A stretch of DNA of 64,000 nucleotides from Coprinopsis marcescibilis (taxonomy: Eukaryota; Basidiomycota; Agaricomycetes; Agaricales; Psathyrellaceae). Positions 24,169 through 35,823 of the stretch are shown one piece after another. Location: contig ML210151.1 of the NCBI GenBank assembly GCA_004369085.1, positions 289,270 through 353,269 on the forward strand, given 5' to 3'. How positions within the stretch are numbered: the stretch's first letter is position 1; each line of letters begins with the position of its first letter. Below the pieces are notes generated by a model that worked only from the letters and a program-made list of their open reading frames with translations, was not told the origin of the DNA and searched no databases. The position numbers and the translations under genes are program-made.

Positions 24169-27100
24169 TTACAAAAGGTTGGTCTGGGCGTTCCCCTTGC
24201 CCGCATTCGCCCCCCGATACCGATCCTCCTCCTCCTCCTCACTACTCTCCTCCTCACTACTACTCTCCTCCTCCCTCTTAAAATTCACCTTCTTCCCCGT
24301 CCCAAGCGGAGGTACCGCACTCTTCGGCCTCACATCCACACCCGAGCCCCCACCAAGATTAACCAACTCCCCCACCGGCGTCCCCGGCTCATTCGCACTC
24401 TTCATCATCCCCCCCTCCCGCGGCGTAGCAGCACTCATCGGATCATCATCGTCCAAAAACCCACTATGGAACCCCAACCCCGCCGTAGACCGCGCCTGCG
24501 GATGCGGGCCCGGCACAACACCCACCGCACCCCCCACACCCCCACGCGAATTCGCCTGCGTGTTCGCCTGCACACGCGCATCGGCACTCCCACCCAACGC
24601 ACTGCTCTCCTCCCCCTCATCCTCCTCATCATCATACGTCCGCCCATTCAACGACCGCATCCCATGCGTCTCCCCGTTCCCATCCGCCAACGCCCCATAC
24701 CCCGCCTGCTCAGCCTTGCGCCTCCGCCAATACCACACCGCACCCACCACATTCAGCAACACCAAAAACCCAACGACACCCGCCAACCAATGCTGCTTCC
24801 CCGCGCTCTCCAGCTTCGGCAGCCACCCCGACTCAGTGGGCGTGCTCGGATCCGACGGCAGCTTCTCCGTCGGCTTAGGATCCAGGATCTTCCCCCCATC
24901 CTTCCCGCCGTCCGGCAAAACAGGTCGCGTGGGCGTGATCGTCGTCTGCCTCTTCGGCGGCAGCGTCTTATCGTCCACGAGCTCGTACAGCTTCGTCTTG
25001 GACCCATCCACGCTCTCTCCCCACAGTATCATGCTCCACCCGAGGAACGCCCCACTATCACTATCACTCCCCTGATCCCACACCCTAATCGTCCAATCCC
25101 CCACCGGATCCTCTCCCCAATGCTTCACACTCATAAACGTCCACCCCGGGAACCCATTCGGCGCCCGATCCCGCTCCCTCATCCCCGCCAACTTGCTCTT
25201 CACCCCATTCGGCGACATAATCTCAACCTCCACATCCCCCCGCCGGCTATGGTCAATCCACACCCGCACAGTGATATGCTCCAGCCCCTTCCTTTCCAAA
25301 TTGCCTTTGGCGACCATGTCCGCGCTGACGTGTAGCTTGGATGAGATCCCGTCCACTGTGATGTCCACCCCGCCGTCGTATTCCTCCTCCGCGTCCATCG
25401 TGCCGTTGTTCAGGATGACCGGGTCCAGCTCGATGTACGCCTGCGGCTTCACCAGCTTCCACTCCTTCGCGGCGGTGACGAACTGCCAGGCGTCCATCAC
25501 CCCATATCCATACTTGTAGCTGTAATATCTGCCCGAATGCGTGCGCTCCCAGTCACGGTCCTTGGGGTTGATCCGCCTCGCGGTGTTCACGACCAGATAC
25601 TGCACATCGCGCCACGTGAGGTCCGGTCGGGCTTCCAGCGCAAGCGCAATCACCCCTGCAACATTGGGTGCCGCAGCAGACGTCCCACCATGGCTAAACG
25701 CACACTCCCGCACGCCCTTGTCCGTCGTAACCTATCGCAAAAACAGTCAATCGACGCTCGGAACAAACGACAACGGACCACAACTCACGATATGATCCCC
25801 GCTCCCCGAGCTGAACCCCACAACCAGATTCGCAGCACACGCCTCCGAGTACTTGGGGTGCAACCCCTTGTAGTCCACCGCACCCACAGTGATGCTCCAA
25901 ATACTGTTTGTATACCCATCGAAATTGCACTCGTCGCCTTTATGCGCCCCATTCCCGCTCGCAAACACAAACACACTGCCTTTGCCGCCCCGTCCCTTGT
26001 TGATCCCGTTGAGCACGGCTTTGTTGACGATGTAAGGCGGCGCCTGCATCTTCGTCCCGTCGTCCCTGGGGCCCCAGGAGCACGAGTAGATACTGACGTC
26101 CTGGAACCCATAGTTGAGCGCGGCAGCTTCGTCCACAGTCGTGATCCGCCCGCCGAGGATGCGTATACCCGACACCTTCGAGTTGAACGCGAGCCCCACA
26201 CCGCACATGTCGTTCTTGGCCGCCGCGATCTGCCCGGCGCAGCGGGTGCCGTGGTGGTCGCTCGCCCGTTTGGGAAACGGCATCGGCTCGTGGTCGTTGA
26301 AGTCGTACGAATTCTTTGCGTCCTGAAACCGTCGTCAGCATCAGCCCGGGATGCGCGGACAAAAGCCCATTAATACAGTTGAAAGTGACTTACAAAGTTG
26401 TCCTTTAGATCTTCGCTGGTATAGTCCAGGCCATCGTCGATGAGGCCCGTCACGACGCCCTTGCCCGTGTAGCCCATATCCCACACAGGCGTAACGTTCA
26501 TCATATTCTCCGGGTACCTGTCGTTCGCAATATGCCATTGCAGGGAAAAGAACTGGTCCTTGATCCCATACTTGTCGATCACCGCGTCGTTGCTGGGCGG
26601 CGGGCGCACGAGCGGGGGTGCAGGTGCCGGTGCCCGCTGTACGAGCGTGTGCCGGTGTTGCTTTTCAAGATGGGTGATGGACGAAGCGAGGCGGCGGAGC
26701 GTGTCCAGGTCGGGCGAGCGGCTTTCCAGCTCTGCAGACAAAGAGGCGGCGCGCTTGAGGTTGCGGTACGCTTCGACCACAGGGTCGTCCACAGCCCCTC
26801 TTTTCACCAGCTCCTCCAAGTCCAGCCCTTCGTCATCATCATCGTCGGCGATGCTCGCCTCGATCGCAGCATCCACCACAGCCGCATCTCCGTTCCCGGC
26901 AGAGTCCACTGCACCCGTCCTCTGCTTGGGCGCTCGGACGAGCCAGATATCCTCGAGCTCGCCCACCTGCTCGACAAGCTCGACACCGAGGTGCTGGACG
27001 ACCTCTGAGAGATCTGCACTGCCTCGGTCCGCCCCCGATTTGTGCTCGACGACGTAGTAGTTATGGGTGATGTGGTTCCGCTTCGCTGGTGTTTTGAGGG

Positions 27101-27191
27101 CGTGGGCGCCGGTGAGCTGTGGCTGCACGGCGAGGGAGGCGAGGGCCAGCAAGCACCAGGGCAGAAGCGTAGCTCGCAGTCGGCGGCGCAT
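24169..27191 (-). CDS. KEX2: Kexin/furin-type proprotein convertase (subtilisin S8B), Golgi membrane protease
   Basis: Kexin cleaves secretory precursors after dibasic sites in the late Golgi. The ATG at 27191 starts MRRRLRATLLPWCLLALASL, a basic start and hydrophobic signal peptide. A propeptide follows (AHALKTPAKRNHITHNYYVV). The catalytic triad is visible: Asp in GLIDDGLDYTSEDL, His in DHHGTRCAGQIAAAK and Ser in SHGGTSAAAPNVAGV, plus the oxyanion-region Asn in FASGNG. The P domain runs through VRVWIDHSRRGDVEVEIMSP and GDWTIRVWDQGSDSDSGAF. One membrane helix (GVVGFLVLLNVVGAVWYW) precedes an acidic Ser/Glu-rich cytosolic tail ending NAQTNLL. Two introns split it, after DLKDNF and after GDHIV. 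The length is normal for fungal kexins. A tandem, broken copy lies just upstream. Confidence 0.96.
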
Positions 27192-27965
27192 CTCTTTCAC
27201 TTTTTTTTGCTGAGCAGATGACCGGCCTTTTGGGATGTGTAGTATTTGGTGGACTTGTAGAGGTCCAGGAGGGCAGGAGGGGATATGTCACAGGTGTCGC
27301 TTTACGCCCTACTCGATGCGAGGATGATATAGAGCTTTGCACCGATTAATAACAATAATTATCCGTCCCGATGTGTATGTCGAGTTCGCGAGATAGTAGA
27401 AACAGAGCTTGTGCGATTAGCCTGTTGACGGTCGACGGTCAGCACTAGAGCGAGAACTTTGCTGGACCAGAATAAGGGCAAGAACACTGACCACGTAGAG
27501 ATATGCCCAGAGACCAAACCGGCTGATGCCTGCGGTTGGCTCGCACAGCATCACCACACAACCAACTGCGACCCAGTGGCAGCCATCTCCGGTTGTTTCG
27601 AGTTTCCATCAATCAAAATCTGTTTCTGTAACGCTCCATTGCGGCCGTTGGGTGCTCGGAATCGCAGTATCCGCGTTGAGGATGCGGCTGCAAGTAGAGA
27701 AAACTGGCGCTCGGCGTGTGGATGGGCATTGGCGGTGTTCAAGAGCGAGCTGGATGCTGGTGGGGAGGAACAGAAAGAGGTAGGCTGGAGAATGTCAGAG
27801 GGGCAAGCGGCCTACCGGACGGCCGACATCATTGATTTGTTATGTAATAATCCCGGGGAAACGGAAGCATTGCTTCCGCCTGGCACCTCCCAACGACCGA
27901 ATCTGCTCCAATATGTAGGTTGTGAAGGTGCCAGCTGGTGCCAGACAACACGCAGCTAGCTGACC
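24780..27965. repeat. Segmental tandem duplication, copy 1 (intact kexin side)
   Basis: This covers most of the kexin gene and about 770 bp of its 5' flank. Its partner is at about 28558-31435, in the same orientation. Matches extend beyond the coding part: GGCGGCTGCAAG-type sequence at about 27680 pairs with that at about 31206, and the GGTGCCAG...CGCAGC stretch near 27924 pairs with the one near 31400. Boundaries are set by eye to within about 30 bases. Confidence 0.8.
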
Positions 27966-28557
27966 GAGAGGAGATACGATGCCGGAGCTCCCAGGTTATG
28001 GGAAGGGGTGCATTACGAATAAATTAACTCTAATATTGAGTCCTATTTTTGGTGTACCCTTCCTTAGGGGAGTCGCCAGTTCAAACGAATCCGAATCTTG
28101 ACCATAAGTATTGCTTTTGGGCCTTGGGCATCTCGCTTTACATTTTCCCACTTTTGGAAACTGTCATGCAAAAATAGCTTGAACTTGGAAGAAAGGGGAC
28201 CAGGGGAAAGGTGGGTCCGGGTTACCTCTTGCAGATTATTATTGCTGTTTGCTATCAAAATGAATCATAACTCCCGGGCCATCACTGTACCTTGGAAAGG
28301 ACCAATTTGGACTATTTGTGCCGTTGCAAAGACACCAGATACATAGAACAAAGTAGCCCGCTAAAGCTTCTAGGATCTACATGCCGTTCGAACCGGTGAG
28401 AACTCGGTTTCCATTGCACAACATACCCTGTCTGACAGGATCGACCAAAACCAAGTTCTCACTGTGCCTTTACCTACATGCAATGGTCCAGACCATACAT
28501 ACCGCCAACTCTACTCAACCTGGTATTATATGTATATCCCAATAGTCATCTGGACCC
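27192..28557. other. Kexin 5' flank and spacer between the duplicated segments
   Basis: 27192-27965 belongs to duplication copy 1. A plus-strand frame open over 27459-27959 opens with TTG, sits inside this duplicated flank and is not conserved as an open frame in copy 2, so it is probably not coding. The spacer 27966-28557 shows nothing recognisable. Confidence 0.45.
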
Positions 28558-30793
28558 ATCCAACAAATGCTGCTTCCCCTCATTCCGAGTCAAATATGGG
28601 AATCAATCATTCGGATCCAAAAGCAAACTCTCCGTTGGCTTTCTGTCCTTAAAGGCAGGGCTGGTGGGCATGACAGTGCCTTGCCTCTTTGGCAGCAACG
28701 CCTTGTCGTCCACAAGCTCGTACAGTTTGATTTCGGCAGGATCGACGCTCTCGCCCCATAGAACCATGCTCCAACCAAGGGACACCCCATGATGCCCCTC
28801 CCGCCCCTGATCCCACACCCGAACCATCCAATCACCCACCAGGTCCTCACCCCAATGCTTCCCGCTCATAAACGTCCACCCCGGGAACCCAGTCGCTGCC
28901 CGATCCCCTTCCCTCCGGTTCCCTCATCCCCGCCAACTGGCTCTTCACCCAGCAAGCAACACCAGCTCAACTTGGACGTCTCCCCGCCGGCTATGGTCAA
29001 TCCAAACCCTAACCGTGACATGCTCCAGCCCTTTCCTTTCCAAATTGCCTTTAGCTCGCCATTGTTAAGAATGTTTGGGTTTAGCTCGATGTAGGCCTGA
29101 GGTTCGACAAGTTGCCACTCCTTGGCGGCGGTGACGAACCGCCAGGCATCCATCACACCATATCCGTACTTAAGCTGTAATATCTGCCTGAATGTGTGCG
29201 TTCCCAGTCGCGGTCTTGGGGGTTGATGTGCCGGGCGGTGTTGACGACGAGGTACTGCATGTCGTGCCAGGACAAGTCTGGTTGGGCTTCCAGGGCAAGC
29301 GCAATCACCCTGCAACGCCGGCTGCTGCAGCAGACGTGCCACCATGAGTGAATGCGCACACTCTCGAACGCCCTTGTCCGTCGTGGTCTACCACAAGAGG
29401 ATATAGCGTCAGCTACGCACTGAACACGGAACAGACAAACTCACTATATGGTCTCCCCTGCCCGAACTATACCCCACAACCAGATTCGCAGCACACCTCC
29501 GAGTACTTGGGATGTAGCCCCTTGTAATCCACAGCACCCACAGTGATGCTCCATATACTGTTCGTATACCCGTTGAAATGCCTTTGTGCGTCCCATTCCC
29601 GCTTGCAGACACAAAGAGACTGCCCTTGCCTCCTCGTTCCTTGTTGGCCCCGCTGAGTACTGCTTTGCGGATGATATAGGGTGGCACCTGCATCTTGGTC
29701 CCATTGTCCCTGGGGCCCCGGGAGCACGAATAGATACTGACGTCCTGGAACCCATAGTTGAGCGGGGCAGCCTCATCCACGGCCGTGATCTGCCCGCCGA
29801 ATACCTGACACTTTCGAGTTGAACACCAGCCCCACACCGCACAAGCCGTTTTTAGCAGCCGCGATTTGGCCGGCGCAGCGAGTGCCGTGGTGATCTGTGC
29901 GACGTTTGAAGAAGGACATCGGCTCGTGGTCGTTGAAGTCGTATGAATTCTTTGCGTCCTGAGGGCAGATCAAACGGTCGTCAGTTCATTGAGCCGCGGG
30001 AGGTTCAAAGTGAGAAGGGCGCAGGACAGTATGCAGTCCATGCAGTCCATTGAGTAAACTGCAACGTACAAAGTTGACCTTTAAATCTTCGCTGGTATAA
30101 TCCACACCATCATCGATGATGGCCGTCACGATGCCCTTGCCCGTGTACCCCATATCCCACACGGGCGTAACGTTCATCAGGTTGTCTGGGTACTGTCGTT
30201 CGCAATGTGCCATTGCAGGGCCGCGTCATTGGTGGGCCGTGGGCGCACAAGCGGGGGTGCAGCCTCAGGTGCAGGTGCCCGCGGTACGAACGTATGCCGG
30301 TGTTGCTTCTCAAGATGCGTAATAGACGCAGCGAGGTGACGGAGGTTGTCCAACTCTGCGGGTGAAGAGGCCCGCTTGAGGTTACGGTATGCCTCGATCA
30401 CAGGGTCGCTTAGTGCCCCTCTTTTCACCGGCTCGTTCAAGTCCAGCCCGTCATCGTCATCGTCATCGATGTTTGCCCTCAATTGCAGCATTCACCACGT
30501 CTCCGCGGCCATCAGGATCCACTGCACCCGTTTCTCCTTGGGCACTCCGACGAGCCACATATCATCGAGCTTGCCTACTTGTTCGACAAGCTCGATGCCC
30601 AGGTGCTGAATGACTTCTGAGAAATCCGCGCCGTCTTGGTCTGCCCCTGCCTTGTGCTCGACGACGTAATAGTTGTGAGTGATGTTGTTTCGCTTCGTGG
30701 GTGTTTTGAGGGCATGGGCGCCAGGGAGCAGCTGAACAATGAGGGGCTAGTCCAAGGATGCACCAGGGCAAAAGTGTAGCTCGGAGTCGGCAA
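28558..30793 (-). pseudogene. Truncated, frameshifted kexin copy
   Basis: The copy is collinear with the kexin gene at 24169-27191. Recognisable blocks lie in changing frames: the start region (RLRATLLPWCILGLA), the propeptide region, a stretch matching SLSAELESRS and onward, the Asp block (AIIDDGVDYTSEDLKVNF), an intron in the same position, the His block (DHHGTRCAGQIAAAKNGL), SIYSCSRGPRDNGTKMQ, the Ser block and the P domain (LVGDWMVRVWDQGREG). Several frame breaks separate them, for example in the propeptide and before the catalytic Ser. Homology ends within the AGKQHW region, before the membrane helix and tail, and a stop follows soon after LLLDPND. It cannot make a membrane-anchored kexin; a short aberrant product cannot be excluded. 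Confidence 0.9.
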
Positions 30794-31435
30794 TGCATCT
30801 CACTTTTGCTGAACAGATGTCCTTTCTGGGCGTGTAACAGACCTTTTAAAAGTTCCAGCAGAGTACAAGGAGACCAAAGAAGTCACAGGTGTCGATTTAT
30901 GCCAGGCGAAGAATGTAGATGCTAGGATCGTATTGTCGTTTTCGATTATCGGTATGTCGAGCTAGAAATGCGCAGCCAATGCAATAACATGGCGCTGGTC
31001 GTCAGTCACCCCATATGCAAGAGTAACCTTAAAGCCCGGAGATGCTAGCTGTCACTGGTCGCAGTTGGTTTGCAGTGATTATCATACATATTTGTTCCTC
31101 TGCGTCGTCAGTGTACTGTGTTCTGGTCCGGTAAAGGACCATCAAGATATGTTCCTGAACTGTCCATAGCGACGTTAGGCTCTTGGGAATGCATTGTATG
31201 TGTTGAGTGCGGCTGCAAGCAAATCAAAGTTGCAGACAAGCATTGATGGTATGCAAAAGCGTGCTGGATGGTGGAGAAACAAGAAGGTGGTTGCAGTCGG
31301 AAGTGGCTGGCTCAACAGGTCCGAAATCGTTGATCCGAACGGCCTCCTTCCAGTGCCGAATCCAGCTCCTCCGACGCCGTCCAACCTGGAAAATCTGAAG
31401 GTGCCAGATAAAACGCAGCCAGTTGACGAATGAGC
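28558..31435. repeat. Segmental tandem duplication, copy 2 (pseudogene side)
   Basis: This is the partner of 24780-27965. It is about 300 bp shorter, reflecting deletions in the propeptide and P-domain regions and in the 5' flank. Divergence is clearly higher in the flank than in the catalytic-domain blocks. That pattern suggests the copy was under constraint, or underwent conversion, before it decayed. Confidence 0.8.
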
Positions 31436-32981
31436 TACTCGGCCGCGACCCCCAGACGGCAGTGTACCAGGGCTTAGCATATCGAATTGTAGTTAAATGC
31501 GCTACTCTGGCATTGGTATTAGTACAGCAGACAACGATCTGAAGGCGAGCATCCGGAGAGCGGCACCTCGCTGTACGAAAGGAAGTCCGGGTTGAATCAA
31601 GGATATGCAGCTGTGGCACATAAATGTACAGTAGCAGCTTAGGACAGTCTTCCGAGAGCAATTGTGTAACCTCTCGATCAGAGGCAATTACTCGAGTAAG
31701 GCTTCCACCTCAGAATTTGCGTATAGTTGACATGGTACTAGAGTACATCCGAGTCTGTCTACGTCCTATCACGGGCTATTAAGAGCCGAAGAACGTTTCT
31801 AGGGAATGTTCAAAGCAGCCCATAATGGCATGAGCACGTATACATGTCGTTCTCGACGCACACAAGGAGTTCGAACACACGTTTTGTGTTCATCCATTGT
31901 CAAATCTTTTAGACGTTCAGAATGGCATGTCACCTAGGCGTAGCTGTCCTGCGGCGGTCGATTGCCGTGATATCGATAATCCAAGGCGTTTGGAATTGGA
32001 TTCTTGTCAACGTGGAGAAGGATTCGAACATATCGTGCATATCCATGTATTGCTACCTCGCCGTTGTATGTGCTCACTGCTGTGCAGCTAAGCCCAAGGA
32101 AACTCTAACTTGCATTTTACAAAGCGGCTGGTGCCTGGAAGAAGTCTGAGAAGACTCGGATGGCAACCATGACATCTTCCAAGCTCCTTGTAAACGTGAC
32201 TTACCAGAGAATCTATGTCAACATCCTCAGTCACAGAGGGGGTGAGCTTAGTAAGTAAGTAGTATCGCGGCTCTTCGTGCTCTTAGTATCTGTTTATATC
32301 TGACGATTCCGCCACAACGTATGGGCTAGCGTTTTCAGATAACAGAAGTCCGTGTGCTTTCATACCCCTATCCAAATATATCGGCGCGGTGCAAAGCATT
32401 CCATCATCAAACAGATCAATGTTGGTATCGGGATCAGTTGGGCGCGCTTGGCTTTCGCCTCACATTCGACGTCACCTCCCCCAACCGTGATCTATTGCCT
32501 CACACAAAAGGCTGACGGGCATTGTTACCCGCATATCCAAGCTCCATAGTCTTGGTCTGCAAACAAGGAAGCAGAGGAACATAGCCTTTGACACGATCCC
32601 CCGAAGTTACCTCTGTTAGAGGCTGAATCAACTGAATATCACCAGATTTGAACGCCGGGCTGTGTCTGTCGAGTCTCTTGCGGCGTGGCGTCAGACCTAC
32701 TCGCAGCTTGCTTCCTTCCTCTTTGGTATCCAGGTGCACCTCTTCTTAAACCTTTCACGCGGGAACACGGAGACTTGTGGCCTTTGACACAGTCAGCAGG
32801 CCAGGAACGAAGAAAGTCCAGTCACAGGAACTTGAGGAAGAGAAGCGTTCCAATTCTGTAATTCGCGTCGTTGGAAAGTAACCTTTTAAAAGGGGATTTC
32901 ATTTCAACTTGGAGGAGCACAGGAATATCTTCCCAGCTTCTTGAATAGCTTGGTTATCCCTCTTTGACTGCAGATATCAAC
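31436..32981. other. Intergenic, promoter at right end
   Basis: No supported gene. Short frames near 31900-32150 have no partner exon or motif. The last 100 bases carry the core promoter of the next gene (listed separately). Confidence 0.4.
32884..32895 (+). promoter_or_regulatory. TATA-type core promoter box
   Basis: TTTTAAAAGGGG lies 87 nt before the ATG at 32982. It closely resembles boxes ahead of other genes in this window (38424, 45297, 46462, 63736). Confidence 0.5.
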
Positions 32982-34606
32982 ATGAGCAGCTCTACTTCAC
33001 GCGTCCCACAACACCCTACCGACTTCGACCCCGGCCCAGTCCCTTCCTCTGACTCTCCGGTTGCTACAACCAACCCAGACCGGCCAACTTCAGATGCAAC
33101 TACCTCGGCTGACCCCGGCTCGCCTACTTCCTCGCCGCCGGGCGGAGGTCCTACCACGCCAACATGGCCAGCAATTCCACCTACGGTCACACCCAGCTTC
33201 GTTCTGGGTGAAGACGGGTCGACATACTACACCAACACCACCATCGATGACTTCTCGCCTCTGGTAACTTTCAGCGAGGATGGCAATTGGCTCACTGTCA
33301 GAACTGACCCAGCCAGCTCTGCTGTGCGTCCTGCACCACAGAGGAACTGGTTCTTGGGTACATACAAGAGGACGGAAATTCGAAACGCCACTGTCACGAT
33401 TCAGTTCTATGGTGCGTGTCTGTTTATTTCTGTGGAGTCTCGGCCGATCGCTCATCTTGAGGCTGTTAGGATCCGAGCTGTACCTGTATGGTGACAAGGG
33501 ACCGAACTTTGGTGTATACCTCCTCGAATTGGACGAGGACACTCCGATCCTCCAGACTGCATATGAGCAGGCGTCAGGAACAGACCGTGCGCAGCTACTG
33601 TACACGTTCAGGGACCTGACTGAAGGCAGGCACGACCTTGTCATCACCAATCTTGGCACTAGGGAAGGGTTAAATGATGGGCCTTCCCTCCTATTTGACT
33701 TTGCCATTGCGAGGCAGAAAGTCGGTGTCCCTGGGTGAGTTTGCCCACTCGGATGGTCATTTCGCCCGGTTCCGTGCGTTGATTAATTGCTGTCAATATA
33801 GTCGCCTTAGGCCTCAGGTATTCGAGATCAAGGGCGATGAATTGCAAGCTCTCGCCAAGAATGGTACATGGTCACTAAACACAGTCCAAGACGACGTGCC
33901 TCCCGGGCAAGGCGGTGCAAAGCCAGAGATATATGTCGAACGCAAGGCGTTCTGGACCACAGAGAACCTCGCAACCCTGACCGTCCCTTTCAGAGGTATG
34001 TTCTCAGTTCGACAATGCCTCTTTCGTCCATCCAGATTCCACTTGCACATCTATTATTTTAATGAACTTTTTGAATTGATGATCATACTTTCGTTGCCAC
34101 TAGGAACTGGGATCCAAGTCTACGGCGGTCGTAACGCCACCCACGGCTCTTACCGCGCCACACTCCTCACCATACCCTCCAATACCATCGTCCGTTCCGA
34201 GACTTATAGCGCCACCGCGGACTGCGACTTTGCAGTCCCTGACAACATCCGACCTGCGTGTGATTGGCGGGGCAGCAGTCTCAAGTACAGTGCAGCGGAC
34301 TTGAATCCAGACGAACGGTATGAACTTGTGTTGGAGAATTTGGGAGGAGGCGATGCAGCGAGGGGCGTGTTTGAGGTCGATTTGGTGAGGACGGTGGATT
34401 TGAGGGATGCGAATGACCCCGTTGAGGGTGGAGATGGGGCTGGAAACGGAAACGGGAATGGGAATGGGAGCGGCGGTGGACCTGGAAACTCGGCGGGCTC
34501 GTCGGGTAGCGGCGCACATAAGATGGTGGCCCCTGTTGACCCACTGCTCAACTTTATCCTGTTGCTTGTATCTTTCCTGGCTGTTTGGAAGACACTCAAG
34601 AATTGA
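32982..34606 (+). CDS. Tail-anchored protein with two beta-sandwich (galactose-binding-like) domains, paralog A
   Basis: It belongs to a large basidiomycete family of unknown role with paired carbohydrate-binding-like domains. The start MSSSTSRVPQHPTDFDPGP leads a Pro/Thr/Ser-rich, disordered region with no signal peptide. Domain 1 begins TYYTNTTIDDFSPLVTF and contains NWFLGTYKRT and GSELYLYGDKGPNFGVY. Domain 2 contains GTGIQVYGGRNATHGSYRAT and SLKYSAADLNPDERYEL. A Gly/Asn repeat linker precedes a single C-terminal hydrophobic helix (LLNFILLLVSFLAVWKTLKN). Three short introns give about 460 residues. The lack of a signal peptide together with a terminal helix suggests a tail-anchored or unconventionally routed protein. 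The neighbour at 35824 is a tandem paralog with the same layout. Confidence 0.85.
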
Positions 34607-35823
34607 GTAGCTTCTTTGCCAGTTACTACTAACATACCTATACCGTATCACGCGCGGACTCGTGTGTCCATTTGCTTGAATTGCCCACATTATCACGTTC
34701 CTTCTTTATGTATTTCTAGGTTCACTTATTATATCACTTTTTCAAGTGAGACAAACCTTCCCCTCTGCATTTTGAGGAAGTGTCATCACCAGGACTGTTT
34801 GAAGTTGTCAAATTCTCAAATCCAACGTACTGGCGCACCCAGACTTGTTGCCACATACCTTGGGCAGATCCTAATCACTCCCTCGTCCCTTGAAGGGTCG
34901 GCCATAGTAACGCTTACTGAGAGTGCTCGGGGTGGCCTCTTTGTTTAAGCGCCCAGTACGAGAACAAAAAGTATTAGGGTGATGATTCTGCACAGCGTAG
35001 ACCTCAGCGTTCAGTCACAATTTGGCGCCAACTCAAAGAAGTCATAGATGGTTGTAGATCCATAACAATCCCCAAGGGGGCCTTGGCGTACTCTCCCGAG
35101 TGTGCGCAACCTGGCAAGAATCTTTATTTATTCGTGAGTACTTAACTTACTCGGGTGGCCAAAGCGTCACGCGCTCTCAGATCTCAGATTTTGATCGTCT
35201 CTGCTTGGCTTCTGCCACATCCCAGGCCTGTAAGTTAACTTTCCCTTGCAGCGTGTCTTATCCTCATGCACGGTTGTGACATGCTTTCAGTGAGCGGCCG
35301 ATAGTGGCACAACGTTAAAGGTTCAGCGACCTCCCTAAAACACCACTATAACCGTTGGATTCGGGTCCGGAATCTCAGAGCCCTTTGGACTATAGGCTTC
35401 TTGAGCGTCATCCATCACCAGATTACGATCCACCGCCGTTTCATATCTTGCAACGTGAAGGCAGCAGACAAAAGCCTGAAATATACATACGGGCATTATT
35501 CGCCGGGTGACGATTCGTGACGAAAGGTCCAGCGGGGCACACGGACAAACGCTTGGCTGCCGTATATAACCTTGGCCCCTTCGAGTTTCATTCCAGCTAC
35601 ATAGTCCCATTCTCTTGGCTAGGGGCCCCCGACCGCGGCTTTCGTCAGACCCCCACCTCGAAGGCGCGCTCCAACAGGCTCCAACGTCCCAGCTTCCATC
35701 GGATCTTGACACACAGTCTCCAACTGCCCAACGCCCTCAAAGTGAGGCCATTTCGCGGACTTGGGCATCTATTTTGCACAGACCGCCCATCACTATACGT
35801 ACTATTTCTGTGGCTCGCCAATC
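34607..35823. other. Intergenic between tandem paralogs
   Basis: No gene was seen. A GTATATAAC box at about 35563 lies some 260 nt before the next start and may be its TATA element with a long leader. Confidence 0.4.

Noticed and set aside
24179..25335. Two plus-strand open frames of nearly 300 codons
   Set aside because: Both are antisense to the kexin P domain and tail, with Arg/Pro-rich artefact composition.
26532..27057. Plus-strand frames of about 160 codons
   Set aside because: Antisense to the kexin propeptide region; no independent start or motif.
27459..27959. 166-codon plus-strand frame upstream of kexin
   Set aside because: Opens with TTG and is not conserved as an open frame in the duplicated copy at about 31.1-31.4 kb.
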